Of a stretch of 43,497 nucleotides of DNA, positions 7,818-17,700 are shown piece by piece (the first letter of the stretch is position 1; every line of letters begins with the position of its first letter). The DNA is from Hallerella sp964501065 (GTDB lineage Bacteria; Fibrobacterota; Fibrobacteria; Fibrobacterales; Fibrobacteraceae). Made by a program: the position numbers and the translations under genes. Where the stretch lies: positions 1 to 43,497 of the forward strand of contig CAZCRF010000016.1 of NCBI GenBank assembly GCA_964501065.1, in the 5' to 3' direction. The notes under the pieces are model-generated. The model had not been told where the DNA came from and did no database searches. It saw only the letters and a list, made by a program, of their open reading frames with translations.

Positions 7818-10130
7818 ATGAACGCATTTGTGCATCGACTAGCTTCCGCGATTTCCCGGATATTCCCCCGCCCCGGCAAAAAAGTTTTTCTTTGGCTGGG
7901 CATCTTCCTCTTGCCGTGCATCGTTCTCGCAGGCGCCGTCGGTGTCTATTTTTCAAAGCTCGTCCCCGAATTGCCCTCGCTCGAACAGCTTGAGGACATC
8001 GACCCGAAACTGGTGACGACCGTTTTCGACAAGGACAGCTTGCCCGCCCACGAGTTCTTCGTGGAACGCCGCGTGTGGCTTCCCATCGACTCCATCCCCC
8101 AAATGGCGATGAACGCCGTGATGGCGACAGAAGACCGGGACTTTTACAAACATTGGGGAATGAACATCGTCGCCATCCCGAAGGCCGTCCTCCAGTCCGT
8201 GTTCCGCGGAGACAAGATTCGCGGCGCGTCGACGCTGACTCAGCAACTTTCCAAACTGCTCTTCCTTTCACCGGAGCGCAAGATTTCCCGCAAGATCAAG
8301 GAAGCGATGACGGCCGTCCGCATCGAGCAGACCTACACCAAGCAAGAAATCATGGAATTCTACATGAACGAGGTTTACCTCGGCGGCGGCAACTACGGAT
8401 TCCAAGCGGCGAGCGACTATTACTTCGGAAAGCCCTTGGACAGCACCTCCGTCCCGCAGATGGCCGTTCTCGCCGGGATGCTCCAACGCCCGGAAGGATA
8501 CCGCCCCGACCGCCACCCGAAAGCCGCCCTTGAGCGCCGGAACACCGTCCTCTTCGCCATGAAAGAAGCGGGCTACATTTCAAAAGACGACTACGACCGC
8601 TACGTACAAGAGCCGATCGAAACGGTCAAGCACCAAGTCGGCAACGGCTCCGGGCTTTACTACTACGAAGAAATCCGCAAGTTCATGGAGAACAAATACG
8701 GGCAAAAGTCCCTTTACGCAGACGGGATGAACATCTACAGCACCATCGACCCGAAAATCCAGGCCTTCGCCGAAGATGTCGAAAGGAGGCACATCGAGCG
8801 CATCCGCAAGCGCATCCAGCAGCGCGCCGTGTGGAAACTCGGCCTTTCGCAGAAATACGATTTGCCGGCCGATTCCGTCGTCGCCCATTTCGACAGCATC
8901 TACGCCCTGTTCAAAAAGGATTACCTCGCCAAGGACACGGCGGCCGACCCGTCTAAGTGGCGTTTCCCGGATTCCTCCCGTTACCACGAGCCGCAGATGG
9001 CGATGATCCTGATCGAAAACGGCACGGGCGCGATTCGCGCGATGGTCGGGGGGAACGACTTCAACTCTTCCCGTTGGAATCGGGCTGTGCAATCCCTGCG
9101 GCAGCCGGGTTCTTCCTTCAAGCCCATCGTCTATGCGACAGCCGTCGAAAAGGGGGCGTCCCCGTGCGACTCGATCAACGACCAGCCCGTGACGATTGAA
9201 GACGAGGACGACCCGTCCAAGACTTGGCGGCCGTCCAACTTCGACAAGGAATTCGAAGGGCAGATGACGATGCGCCGCGCCCTCTACCGCTCCATGAACC
9301 TTCCCGCCGTGTTGACGGGCATCAAGTACGGGCTTCCGAACGTCGTCTCCTACGCCAGGAAGTTCGGCATCCGGAAGGCTCCGCTGCAACCCGTCCCGAG
9401 CCTCGCCCTCGGCTCCATCGGATCCACCCTGATGGAAATGACCTCCGCCTACACCGTCTTCCCGAACGGAGGTGTCCGCATCGAACCTTACATGATCGAT
9501 TCCATCGTCGACAAGGCGGGGAACGTCGTCGAACGCCACAAGAGCGAAGAACATTCCGTGTTGAAGCCCGCCAGCGCATACATCATGGTCGACATGCTGA
9601 AGGACGTGAACATCCACGGGACGGCGGCACGCGTCGGCGCGAGCGGATTCAAACACCCGAGCGGCGGCAAGACGGGAACGACGAACAACTACGCGGACGC
9701 CTGGTACATCGGATTCACCCGGCATTACACCATGGGAGTCTGGGTCGGGACGGACTCGCCCTCTCCGATGGGACCCGGGCACACGGGTTCGGAAGACCCT
9801 CTCCCCGCTTGGATTGAAGTGATGAAGGAATTGCACAAGGACTTGCCCGTCCGAGGCTTCCCCATGCCGGCCGGTGTCGTGACGAAAAAAATCTGCAACT
9901 ATACGGGCAAAATCTCCGGGGAATTTTGTGGGACAACGTCTTACTGCCTCTATTCCGCCGGTCACGTTCCCACGGACGTCTGCGACGGCAACCACATTTC
10001 CAACAAGAAGTCCGCCGACAACGCGACCCTCTTTTCGAGCAAGAGTACAACAGAGGGTTCCATGAAGGCCAAGAGCAAAAAGGAAAAGAACGCCCCGCCG
10101 CCGAAAAAGAAGACTCGGCAGATGTTTTGA
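7818..10130 (+). CDS. Class A penicillin-binding protein 1A (bifunctional peptidoglycan synthase)
   Basis: A 770-aa inner-membrane enzyme with periplasmic glycosyltransferase and transpeptidase domains. One membrane helix lies at about 20-45. The GT51 domain shows ATEDRDFYKHWG with the catalytic Glu, GASTLTQQLSK, and the EIMEFYMNEVYLG block. The transpeptidase has S432-x-x-K435 (GSSFKP), the SMN triad (YRSMNLP) and KTGT at 618-621. The C-terminus ends in a Lys/Pro-rich basic tail (KEKNAPPPKKKTRQMF). No ribosome site precedes ATG 7818. The stop codon lies 6 bp before the left inverted repeat of the proposed invertible segment, so inversion would leave this gene intact. Confidence 0.95.
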   Translation: MNAFVHRLASAISRIFPRPGKKVFLWLGIFLLPCIVLAGAVGVYFSKLVPELPSLEQLEDIDPKLVTTVFDKDSLPAHEFFVERRVWLPIDSIPQMAMNAVMATEDRDFYKHWGMNIVAIPKAVLQSVFRGDKIRGASTLTQQLSKLLFLSPERKISRKIKEAMTAVRIEQTYTKQEIMEFYMNEVYLGGGNYGFQAASDYYFGKPLDSTSVPQMAVLAGMLQRPEGYRPDRHPKAALERRNTVLFAMKEAGYISKDDYDRYVQEPIETVKHQVGNGSGLYYYEEIRKFMENKYGQKSLYADGMNIYSTIDPKIQAFAEDVERRHIERIRKRIQQRAVWKLGLSQKYDLPADSVVAHFDSIYALFKKDYLAKDTAADPSKWRFPDSSRYHEPQMAMILIENGTGAIRAMVGGNDFNSSRWNRAVQSLRQPGSSFKPIVYATAVEKGASPCDSINDQPVTIEDEDDPSKTWRPSNFDKEFEGQMTMRRALYRSMNLPAVLTGIKYGLPNVVSYARKFGIRKAPLQPVPSLALGSIGSTLMEMTSAYTVFPNGGVRIEPYMIDSIVDKAGNVVERHKSEEHSVLKPASAYIMVDMLKDVNIHGTAARVGASGFKHPSGGKTGTTNNYADAWYIGFTRHYTMGVWVGTDSPSPMGPGHTGSEDPLPAWIEVMKELHKDLPVRGFPMPAGVVTKKICNYTGKISGEFCGTTSYCLYSAGHVPTDVCDGNHISNKKSADNATLFSSKSTTEGSMKAKSKKEKNAPPPKKKTRQMF

Positions 10131-10136
10131 CGCGCC

Positions 10137-10156
10137 CGGAGTACGCGGGCGGTTCC
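10137..10156 (+). repeat. Left 20-bp inverted repeat
   Basis: CGGAGTACGCGGGCGGTTCC. It is an exact inverted copy of 11784-11803, and identity stops abruptly at both edges. It lies 6 bp after the PBP1A stop codon and forms the first in-frame codons of the silent cassette. Confidence 0.9.
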
Positions 10157-10933
10157 AGGACTATATGCTTGGGTAACGACAATTCATGGCCACAAGTCAC
10201 ATCCGACATTTCATCGGGAACTTATGTGGTGATTCATGACTGCCAAGGAACGAACTCTTACAGTTTCTTTTACAACTGTTCCAATGGAGCCGTGATTTCA
10301 TGGAACGGCAAGTCCCTCACTTGCAATGGAAGTGAACAGCAATCCGCGACCACTGCTATGGAAACTTCGGGAACAGTCTTGAAAATTTCATCTGGAAACC
10401 TCTCCAAATTTGGTTGCGAACGCGACTCTGGAATCAGCCCTTGTTACACGACTGGCGTAACTCAGGGAACGACGGAATCATCCTCTTCGGCGGAAAGTTC
10501 TTCGAGTGAGGGAATCAGTTCCGCCGCCGTGGAAGAGTCCAGTTCGTCGGAAATGTCGTCGAGCAGTTCCCAAGAAGATGGCGTCAAAGGAATCATTTGC
10601 TTGAATGCGCAATACAAAGAAAGCAATATGGGCGGTTCATACAAGGATGCAAACTTGGGCGAAGGAAAGTACACCTTCCTGCACAATTGTGGCTCAGGCG
10701 GCTGGTGGTATACTTGTTCCGGGAATGACATATCCATTGGGGGGACAACTTACACTTGTTCTTCAAGTGAGATTAATTCGTGGTCAAATTCAGCTATAGA
10801 AACTACCCCACCAGCTAGTGGTTCTACTGTCACCGTTCCTTCGGGAACAACTCTTATGAACATCGGTTGTTCTGTATCCAACAAAAGTCCCGTCTCCGGA
10901 TGTGAGGCGACCGGCGTGACTTTGAATTATTAG
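10137..10933 (+). CDS. Start-less alternative C-terminal cassette for the giant pilus protein
   Basis: An open frame without its own start codon or ribosome site begins just after the PBP1A stop. It reads EYAGGS and then 258 residues to TAG 10931-10933. It has two similar Cys-rich units (starting RTICLGNDNSW and KGIICLNAQYK) joined by a Ser-rich linker (SSSSAESSSSEG and following). EYAGGS is encoded by the same 20 bp as EYAGGS at residues 1964-1969 of the giant PilX-like protein on the other strand, in the same frame. The frame can be followed back into PBP1A DNA, but that part is out of frame with the PBP and meaningless. I read this as a silent cassette that would be expressed after inversion. 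A decayed gene fragment is the alternative. Confidence 0.6.
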
Positions 10934-11000
10934 CAGCGTACATACCTACAAACAACTGTTCTTATGCCTCCGTAGGGATTTTATCCACGCACTTCGGTCA

Positions 11001-14000
11001 TCACCAACAGTTCGTAATGGTGAAGTTTTCACCTTCGGGAATTTCCACTTTCAAGGGGGATGAAATGGCGATTTGTCCACCCGTTCCCCCATTGTTGAGA
11101 ATCGTTCCCGTTTCCACCCAAGAGGCCCATTCATTAGACGATGCGGAAATTTGGCATGTTCCGGAAGTCGTTATGAAAACTATTTTTTGATTGCCTTGAT
11201 ATGCAACGCCAATAATCGCTTCCGTGTAGCCCTCTAAAGAGTTCACGTTTATCTCTTGTTTGCAAGACGCAGTTCCCACAGAGCCGTTTGTCACGCTGAA
11301 TTCGTACTTTTGCGTTCCCGATGCCGTCGGCGTTATCGTGTAGCTTGTGCAGCAATTATTGGGAGAGAATCCGCTTCCGGATCCCGTACTACTCCAGCAC
11401 GATCCATCATAGGTTATCGTCCACGTGAAGCTTTCGCCCAAGCTGATTTCCGTTTTGTCCGCGGAACAGGTCAAGGTCGATTTCACAACGCCGCTAAAAG
11501 AACATTGCGTAATCCCTTTGTAACGCAAGGAGTAACTGTGAGAACCTACAGATAATTTGCCAAGTGAATAAGAAGACCAGTTTGACCAATTATTCAATTC
11601 GATATTGCCCAACGCGGATTCTCCGGAATAGAGTTCCAAAGTGTACGTATTTGCGACGTTTTCATTGTTCTTTACCATCACATACAAATCTTGCGAATTG
11701 TAATGAATATCGTCGTCAATTCCATAATCAATAGCAGACACTCCACAAGTCAAATCCAATTCATTTTCAACCGTTGACCCGCCGGAACCGCCCGCGTACT
11801 CCGACGAACTCGAGACAGCTTCCGCTTCCGAGCTTGAACTGCTTTCCGCGCTCGAAGAGCTTTCTGCAGAGCTGCTCGACACCTCTTCCACCACTTCAAA
11901 ATCCAGGGAGCAGCCAGTAAAAGCCTTGTCCACATTCGAACTTTCCAGCTTGAACGTGGACGTCCCCACGGCCAGCGGACTTTCCGCGGAATTCGCGGCG
12001 GTCGTCGAAGTGGAAATCGTACCGCTAGATTGGTTCAATCCCGACTTGATTTCCGTCCCATCCAAGAGAACGCGGTAGTCGCAGCCCTTCCCATCCGGGC
12101 AATTCGACAGGGTGAACGAGAAGACGGGGAGGCCTTCGCCGACGATGACGGAACTCTTGGACACGCTATTACAGGTCGCCGAAATCGCCGACGGCTGCAC
12201 CACGTTGCAGTAGTAGGAGGAACCTTCGACGGTGTTTCCGCTCTTGTCCGTCGCCGAAACGGAGAATACATACGTCTTCGAACCTGCATCCCGATACGGA
12301 TTGTCCGCCCATGTAAAACCGACCGTGTTGGAAGTCCAATGGCAGTGCTTTGTCGCATCGGCATCTTCTTCGTCGCAAGAGATTTCCCCGTTCAAGACAT
12401 TCGTTTCCTTCACGGAGAAGCTTCTGGCCTGCGAAGGATTCGTCACAGTGACATCAATCTCCCAACCATTCGAAGTGGAAACGTACTTGGCGTCGCACCC
12501 GAGGAACTTGAGCACGTTCGGGCAAGAGGACATCACGGAATTCACCAAAACGGAACTTTCGCCTAGATTCTTGACGTACGCTCCGGCCACATGCTCCACG
12601 TCAAAACCCGGAACATCAATCACGCTTTCCAACTCGAAGGTCACCGTCCCCGTCTGCGTCGTCGTGAGCGGCAAACTGTAAACCTTGTCCGCCCAGAAAT
12701 ACCCCGAAGAGGAATTCTCGCTGTAAAGGGTGATTTGCACTTCGGAATGGTTCTCGTTCGACAAATCGACGATAAGCATGGCATCCCGCAAGTTCACCGT
12801 CGCCGCAGAGGCAATGCTTGAAACAGGGAAGTATATGCCCGAACCGTCCGAAGAGCCTTGTGTGAACGAGACGTTCGCCGAACAAGAAGTGAACTCCCCG
12901 ACCCAGAACGAGCCGCAGTCGTCTTCCGCCGTTTGCATCCAAGAGGCATCCTCCCCGTCGAGGGAACATCCCGAGACTCCCGCCCTCGCAAGCGTCATCG
13001 GGGAAGAAACGCCGTGCGGTCCGTCCGTCGTAAACGTGTATCCCGAAAAGCACTCCGAATAAGAACCTGTCGAACCGCCGCAGGCGTCCGCGCCTTGGTA
13101 ATAGTACTTCGCATAGCAACCCTTCGAATCGAACCACGCGGAAAGCCCCACCCAAGGTTTCGACTCTTCGTTCTGCGGCACGATGCCGCCCGCGTAGGCC
13201 GCGCGGAAGGAACAGGTCACCGTCGGATAGGTGTCCCAACAGGTCGAAGCGTAATCATCGCTCTTCCAGCCGATGCCGTAGATTTTGAAGTTCGGGGCGG
13301 CGAGACTAAATCCCACGTATTCGTTCGTGCTGCGGACTCCAAGCTTTTCAACTCCGGAGAGATTCACATTGGAAAGTTCGAATACGACTGTCGCCACGGA
13401 CGAATTCCAGGAATCCGTCGAGACTTCCAATTGGAGCGCATCCTTGCCGGAAGACGCCGTCCCCAATGTCGCCGAAAGCAGAACGATTTGCAAAGAACTG
13501 ACGGAAACGCCGAAAGGACTTTCCTTGCAGCTCCCGGAGCTGGTGCAAAGGCGCGCCACGAGTTCCCGTGAAGAATTCCCGTAAACGCTCAGCAGCAAAT
13601 ATTCGGAAGCGTTGTAATTCGACCGCAAAATGAATCCCGACTTCTGCACGCTCGCTGCGCTTTCATCTGCGCCGTAGCCGAGCATCGGCACCTGGAACTG
13701 CGCCTTGAGTGTCCCGTAAAGGCCGGCAGTCACCGTACTCAGCACCATCACGGAAGGCTTCGAAGATTCGGAGACGTTCCGGCTGGCCGCCGCCGAAAGT
13801 TGAATCGTCCCGTCGTACAAGTATTCGATTTGACTTCTGTCCCCGTTGACGAGCAGCCACTTGGCGAAGGAATTCTTCCCACCGCCGACTCCGCAGTTTG
13901 CCGCGCTGCAATCGTCGATGCAATACGTCAAATCCGATTCCCCCGAAGAGCAGTCGATGCCGTGATCCTTGAACTCGTCGAAGAAGCAATGCTTGTCACT

Positions 14001-17000
14001 TTCGCCGAAATGCGCATACACCGCGTCGCCGTCCGTCACGGAAATCACGTAGGTGTCCCCGGTGAAGGGTTCGCTCGTGCAGTCGAGGCCCGATGCGCAT
14101 TCCCAATAATTGAAGTTGTCCTTGTCCGAATCCGTCTTGAGGGAGAGCGTCACCGTTTCGCCCGTGTAAACTTCAAAGGCGCAGTTGTCCGAATTGTCCT
14201 TGTAATCGCCGTAAGAGCAGGAGTGGTTTCGCTCCGTGTTGCCCGTCACCGAAATGGAAATCGTCTGGGTGCGGTCGATGCCGTCGCCCGCGAACCCGAC
14301 TAGGAAGGTCTGCGCTTCCGCCTTCAGCTCCCCGTAAAGTTTGTATTCATCGCCGCTTTCCGGGTCGAGATCCGCCGCCTTCAAGACGTTCCCTTCCGAG
14401 ACGGACGGGATGACGATTGTGCAGCCGTTCGGGGTCGAAGGAGTCGTAAACGCGATGTCGCTGCCGTCCGCCGCACAGCTCCATTCATTGTTCTTCTCTC
14501 CCGTGACGCGGTCGCCGCAATTGGGAACGACCCATTCTTCCGTCGTCGTGCAATTCGGGCGACCGTCCCACTTGCGGTATTCCCCGCCCGACTGGCACTT
14601 GTCAAGAGTCGGATTCAGGGAGCAGAATTCGGAAAGGCCTTCCCTCTTGATCGAGACCGACGCCGCATTGTAGATGTATTCGAAGTTTTTCAGTCCGATA
14701 TTGCAACCTTCCACTTCGGAAATCTGGAACAAAATCCCGGAAGTCACCGCCGAGTTGTTCTCGACGCGGAAGATTTCCGTTTGCGCCGTGGAAGTGGAAA
14801 TTTCAATCGAGCAATTTTCCCCACTGCAGCTGATGTCGCCCGTTTCCGTCACGGTCCACCCCGTCGTCTCCGCCGGGCGGATGACGGAAACCTTGCAAGT
14901 GCGCGCGGCTGCCGTCGTCGTCGGGACTGTCAAATAGACGCTTGTCGCATTCCCCTCCTTCAACTGGAGCTGCGCATCGGCAAACTGGACTTCCGGGGAG
15001 TCGCTTTCTTCACCCGACACGACCACGTAAAAAGGCACAGTCCCCGAAGACGTATTCGACGCAGCGGAGACCTTGCAGCCGTAAATTCCCTTCACCAAGG
15101 CCTCCGGGCTTGCCTCCTTGCGGTCATACATCAACCCCGAAGTCGGGAGGCTCGAAGTCCCGCCGGAAAGATTTTCGCAGGTGATACCCGTCTCTTCAAA
15201 CGTCTCCGAGGCGTTCAAGCTCACGACCTTGTAGTAATCGCTCAACTTCCCGTAGGGATCCTTCGGCAGGTACACGACCCGCGGCAACACGATGAAAGAA
15301 GATTCCAAATCCTCCGCCGACGCCACAGACAACTTCCCCCTGCTTGCGTATTGCGATTCAAGAGAAATGGAAAGCTGCGGCGCCATCGCGACATAATAAG
15401 AATCCATGTTCCCCGTCGAGATGGTGTAGTCCGAAGACGCATACCCCGAACTTCCCGTGACGCCGCCGCAAGCGGCCGCCCCCGCGTCGCAGATGATTTT
15501 GCTCTGCGAAAGGCTGTTCATTAGGCTCTGGTTGTATTCGATTTTATCTATGTCCAAATCGGAAATCTTGGCGCAATTCTCGGCAGTCGCATAGACAGAG
15601 CCGGAAAGGGTCGATTTGAACAACAGCTTCGAGGCATTCTGTTCCGTATAAATGAAGTAGTTGTACGTGCCGCCGGAAACTGCATCTTGAAGCTCCCCGT
15701 TCGTCCCCTGCTTCAACAGCAGGAATACGTAGGAGTCCTCGGTCGTCGGGGGCAAGGAGTTTTGCCCCATCGCATCTTCGACGATGATGACGAACTTGCC
15801 GTCGAGAGGTTCCGAGGGATCCTGTTTGCCGATGTAATTCACCTTGACGACCAGGTAGCCATTGTAAAGGTTCTCCTTCGCCTTGTCCGAGTCTTCGGAA
15901 AGCTCCTTGTAGCACGCGTTCATGTTCTTGCTCAAGTTGTTGTCCCACTGCGTGATGCTCGCCGCGCAGCCCTTGCTCGCATAAGGGGAAAAGGTGTTCT
16001 CCGCCGTTTGCAGCATGTCGTCCACCTTGTAAGACGAGCCGTCGCAGCCTGGCTTCTTTTCCCAGAGGGAATCGCAGCGCGTCTTGATGGAATCCGCCGT
16101 GCAAAAATTCACCGAAGAGGTCATCGGGTAGAGCGTCCCCCCGACCTTGAACCAAGGCGAGACGCCGCAAGTCGGATGGTAATCCGTCCCCTTGAAGCAG
16201 TAGGGCGACCCCGTGATGTTGTTTCCGCTCAAGTCCGACCGAAAGGAGTTCCACGTGCTGTTCAAATCGTAATACAGCTGGTTGCCGACATAATAGGAGT
16301 AAATTGTCGTCGGATAAGACCACTCATAACCATACGCCTTACATGAAGCCCAATAATCATTTTGATAGGATTTGAACTCCACGTCGGTCGTGTCCGACGG
16401 CAAGTTATAGAGGTAATATTTGCCATCCCCCGAATTTGCGCTGAGATAGGGTTGGTAGCTGCCGTTCGTCCAACGCCCCCAATACCCCCAACCAGTATTC
16501 GTCCAACTGCCCCAATAGTCGAATGAATTGCACATTCCATGGGAGGAACCGCCGTCTTCATAAGTACCAGCGGAGTTATTGCAATTTTTCAAATAGCTAG
16601 CATATTCCGTAAAGCTCTTGTTCATCAAATCCTTGTAATCGCTGTAGGGGTGTGCCGAGCGGATATAGACAGCCGAATTCTCTCCCCCGAAGACGATTTT
16701 GTCGTAATAATCGGAATTATTCCATCCTGTGTAAATGCCGTAGGGGTTGTCAATCCACGTGTTGCCCTTCACTTCAAACGCATTGTTCGTCCCGTTCGAA
16801 TACAACTGCGCATCGGCGGTCGCGCAAAAGTTGCCCCCGATTTGAGGCTGGAAACCGCCCTGCTGGGTCGTCATCTTGCCGCCAAGGGTCACGCTTCCCG
16901 TAATATTGAAACCCGGAGTCGCCACAGACCCCATTTCGACATCTCCCGCAAAATACGCATCGCCGGAAATCGCCGCATTGAAGCTTGTCGCATTCCCCGC

Positions 17001-17690
17001 TACGTAAAGGTCCTTTCCCGTGAAACCGTTCTGCGTACTCAAGTTGCCGCCGATGCACGCAGTCTTGCCGATGCTCAAATTGTTTCCGGAAAGACTTGCG
17101 TTCCCCGTCACGACAAAGTTGTTCTCCACGCTGTTCGGGTTGCCGCTCCAGTTCCCGTTCACGAGCATCGCCGTCGGGTTCATGTCCCCGTGGTTCGCCG
17201 TTGATCCGCCGAAGTAGGCGTATTCAAAATTCACTTCCGACCCGAGGCTCGGCAGCTGCACCCGGTAAAGCCCCTGCACGTTCAGCACCGCCTCCACGTT
17301 GTAAACGCTGCCGTTCCGCGCCGTCCCCGACGACAAAAGCTTCAATTTATAAGGCTTCGAATCCGTATCCACGCCCACCAGGTAAACGTCGTACATCTGC
17401 CCGCCGCGCGAAAACTGAGCAATCTGGGAATTCAGCTTGATGGGCTTTCGGCCGCCGTCTTCATACTGTTTGACAAGCGCGCCCGCGTCGTTTCCATGGT
17501 AAGTCATCCACGAGCGCACCGCATCGATGCCCGCCACGGCGGACTGGTAAGCTTCATTTGTACGCATCCTCGAAGCCGAAGCGTCGCTCTGCCGCGAAAT
17601 CCAGCGGAAGGTCGCCGTCGCGGCAATCGTCGCCACCAGCATGAAGAGCAGCACGACAATCAAGGATACGCCTTTTTTCGAATTCGCCAT
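11001..17690 (-). CDS. Giant PilX-like minor pilin / pilus-tip adhesin
   Basis: A 2229-aa protein. The N-terminus (KKG-VSLIVVLLFMLVATIA) is a prepilin-type signal and helix of the PilX_N kind, without Glu at position 5, as in PilX and GspK. Residues about 140-330 hold G-N-x-S/T repeats that look like a beta-solenoid. A long Cys-rich exported region follows, including a divergent InlB/Ig-type repeat (about 1090-1180, NFNYWECASG). A Ser-rich linker (about 1940-1963) leads to EYAGGS (1964-1969) and the exchangeable 260-aa C-terminus ending in NCW. I chose ATG 17690 (GAGGA upstream) rather than the frame's start at 17738. It is the last gene of the minor-pilin operon and probably sits at the pilus tip; adhesion is inferred. 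Confidence 0.85.
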   Translation of the reverse strand: MANSKKGVSLIVVLLFMLVATIAATATFRWISRQSDASASRMRTNEAYQSAVAGIDAVRSWMTYHGNDAGALVKQYEDGGRKPIKLNSQIAQFSRGGQMYDVYLVGVDTDSKPYKLKLLSSGTARNGSVYNVEAVLNVQGLYRVQLPSLGSEVNFEYAYFGGSTANHGDMNPTAMLVNGNWSGNPNSVENNFVVTGNASLSGNNLSIGKTACIGGNLSTQNGFTGKDLYVAGNATSFNAAISGDAYFAGDVEMGSVATPGFNITGSVTLGGKMTTQQGGFQPQIGGNFCATADAQLYSNGTNNAFEVKGNTWIDNPYGIYTGWNNSDYYDKIVFGGENSAVYIRSAHPYSDYKDLMNKSFTEYASYLKNCNNSAGTYEDGGSSHGMCNSFDYWGSWTNTGWGYWGRWTNGSYQPYLSANSGDGKYYLYNLPSDTTDVEFKSYQNDYWASCKAYGYEWSYPTTIYSYYVGNQLYYDLNSTWNSFRSDLSGNNITGSPYCFKGTDYHPTCGVSPWFKVGGTLYPMTSSVNFCTADSIKTRCDSLWEKKPGCDGSSYKVDDMLQTAENTFSPYASKGCAASITQWDNNLSKNMNACYKELSEDSDKAKENLYNGYLVVKVNYIGKQDPSEPLDGKFVIIVEDAMGQNSLPPTTEDSYVFLLLKQGTNGELQDAVSGGTYNYFIYTEQNASKLLFKSTLSGSVYATAENCAKISDLDIDKIEYNQSLMNSLSQSKIICDAGAAACGGVTGSSGYASSDYTISTGNMDSYYVAMAPQLSISLESQYASRGKLSVASAEDLESSFIVLPRVVYLPKDPYGKLSDYYKVVSLNASETFEETGITCENLSGGTSSLPTSGLMYDRKEASPEALVKGIYGCKVSAASNTSSGTVPFYVVVSGEESDSPEVQFADAQLQLKEGNATSVYLTVPTTTAAARTCKVSVIRPAETTGWTVTETGDISCSGENCSIEISTSTAQTEIFRVENNSAVTSGILFQISEVEGCNIGLKNFEYIYNAASVSIKREGLSEFCSLNPTLDKCQSGGEYRKWDGRPNCTTTEEWVVPNCGDRVTGEKNNEWSCAADGSDIAFTTPSTPNGCTIVIPSVSEGNVLKAADLDPESGDEYKLYGELKAEAQTFLVGFAGDGIDRTQTISISVTGNTERNHSCSYGDYKDNSDNCAFEVYTGETVTLSLKTDSDKDNFNYWECASGLDCTSEPFTGDTYVISVTDGDAVYAHFGESDKHCFFDEFKDHGIDCSSGESDLTYCIDDCSAANCGVGGGKNSFAKWLLVNGDRSQIEYLYDGTIQLSAAASRNVSESSKPSVMVLSTVTAGLYGTLKAQFQVPMLGYGADESAASVQKSGFILRSNYNASEYLLLSVYGNSSRELVARLCTSSGSCKESPFGVSVSSLQIVLLSATLGTASSGKDALQLEVSTDSWNSSVATVVFELSNVNLSGVEKLGVRSTNEYVGFSLAAPNFKIYGIGWKSDDYASTCWDTYPTVTCSFRAAYAGGIVPQNEESKPWVGLSAWFDSKGCYAKYYYQGADACGGSTGSYSECFSGYTFTTDGPHGVSSPMTLARAGVSGCSLDGEDASWMQTAEDDCGSFWVGEFTSCSANVSFTQGSSDGSGIYFPVSSIASAATVNLRDAMLIVDLSNENHSEVQITLYSENSSSGYFWADKVYSLPLTTTQTGTVTFELESVIDVPGFDVEHVAGAYVKNLGESSVLVNSVMSSCPNVLKFLGCDAKYVSTSNGWEIDVTVTNPSQARSFSVKETNVLNGEISCDEEDADATKHCHWTSNTVGFTWADNPYRDAGSKTYVFSVSATDKSGNTVEGSSYYCNVVQPSAISATCNSVSKSSVIVGEGLPVFSFTLSNCPDGKGCDYRVLLDGTEIKSGLNQSSGTISTSTTAANSAESPLAVGTSTFKLESSNVDKAFTGCSLDFEVVEEVSSSSAESSSSAESSSSSEAEAVSSSSEYAGGSGGSTVENELDLTCGVSAIDYGIDDDIHYNSQDLYVMVKNNENVANTYTLELYSGESALGNIELNNWSNWSSYSLGKLSVGSHSYSLRYKGITQCSFSGVVKSTLTCSADKTEISLGESFTWTITYDGSCWSSTGSGSGFSPNNCCTSYTITPTASGTQKYEFSVTNGSVGTASCKQEINVNSLEGYTEAIIGVAYQGNQKIVFITTSGTCQISASSNEWASWVETGTILNNGGTGGQIAISSPLKVEIPEGENFTITNCW
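11784..11803 (-). repeat. Right 20-bp inverted repeat inside the giant pilus gene
   Basis: On the minus strand this reads CGGAGTACGCGGGCGGTTCC, identical to 10137-10156. It encodes EYAGGS (residues 1964-1969) right after the Ser-rich linker of the giant PilX-like protein, so the crossover point sits at a domain boundary. Confidence 0.9.
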
Positions 17691-17700
17691 AAATCCTCGC

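Larger units (their letters stand above)
10137..11803. other. Candidate invertible segment (two-state pilus-tip switch)
   Basis: The 1667-bp segment is bounded by perfect 20-bp inverted repeats. Inside, two cassettes of nearly equal size (258 and 260 codons after the repeat) lie tail to tail with 67 bp (10934-11000) between their stop codons. Both are in frame with the repeat, so inversion would replace one C-terminus of the PilX-like protein by the other without a frameshift. Both cassettes look AT-richer than the constant part of the gene. The geometry is like the R64 shufflon (PilV tip adhesin, 19-bp repeats) or the Moraxella pilin inversion. No invertase gene is seen in this window. Confidence 0.6.

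Noticed and set aside
8580..9995. Long antisense open frame (471 aa) inside the PBP1A gene
   Set aside because: It is the reverse-strand shadow of a GC-rich coding region with clear PBP motifs; its translation shows no family features.
9926..10136. Upstream part of the frame leading into the silent cassette
   Set aside because: It overlaps the PBP1A 3' end in another phase and reads as low-complexity Arg/Gln text; the meaningful part starts at the 20-bp repeat.
10980..10988. DnaA-box-like TTATCCACG between the two cassettes
   Set aside because: One mismatch, single occurrence and location in a convergent gap make chance the best explanation.
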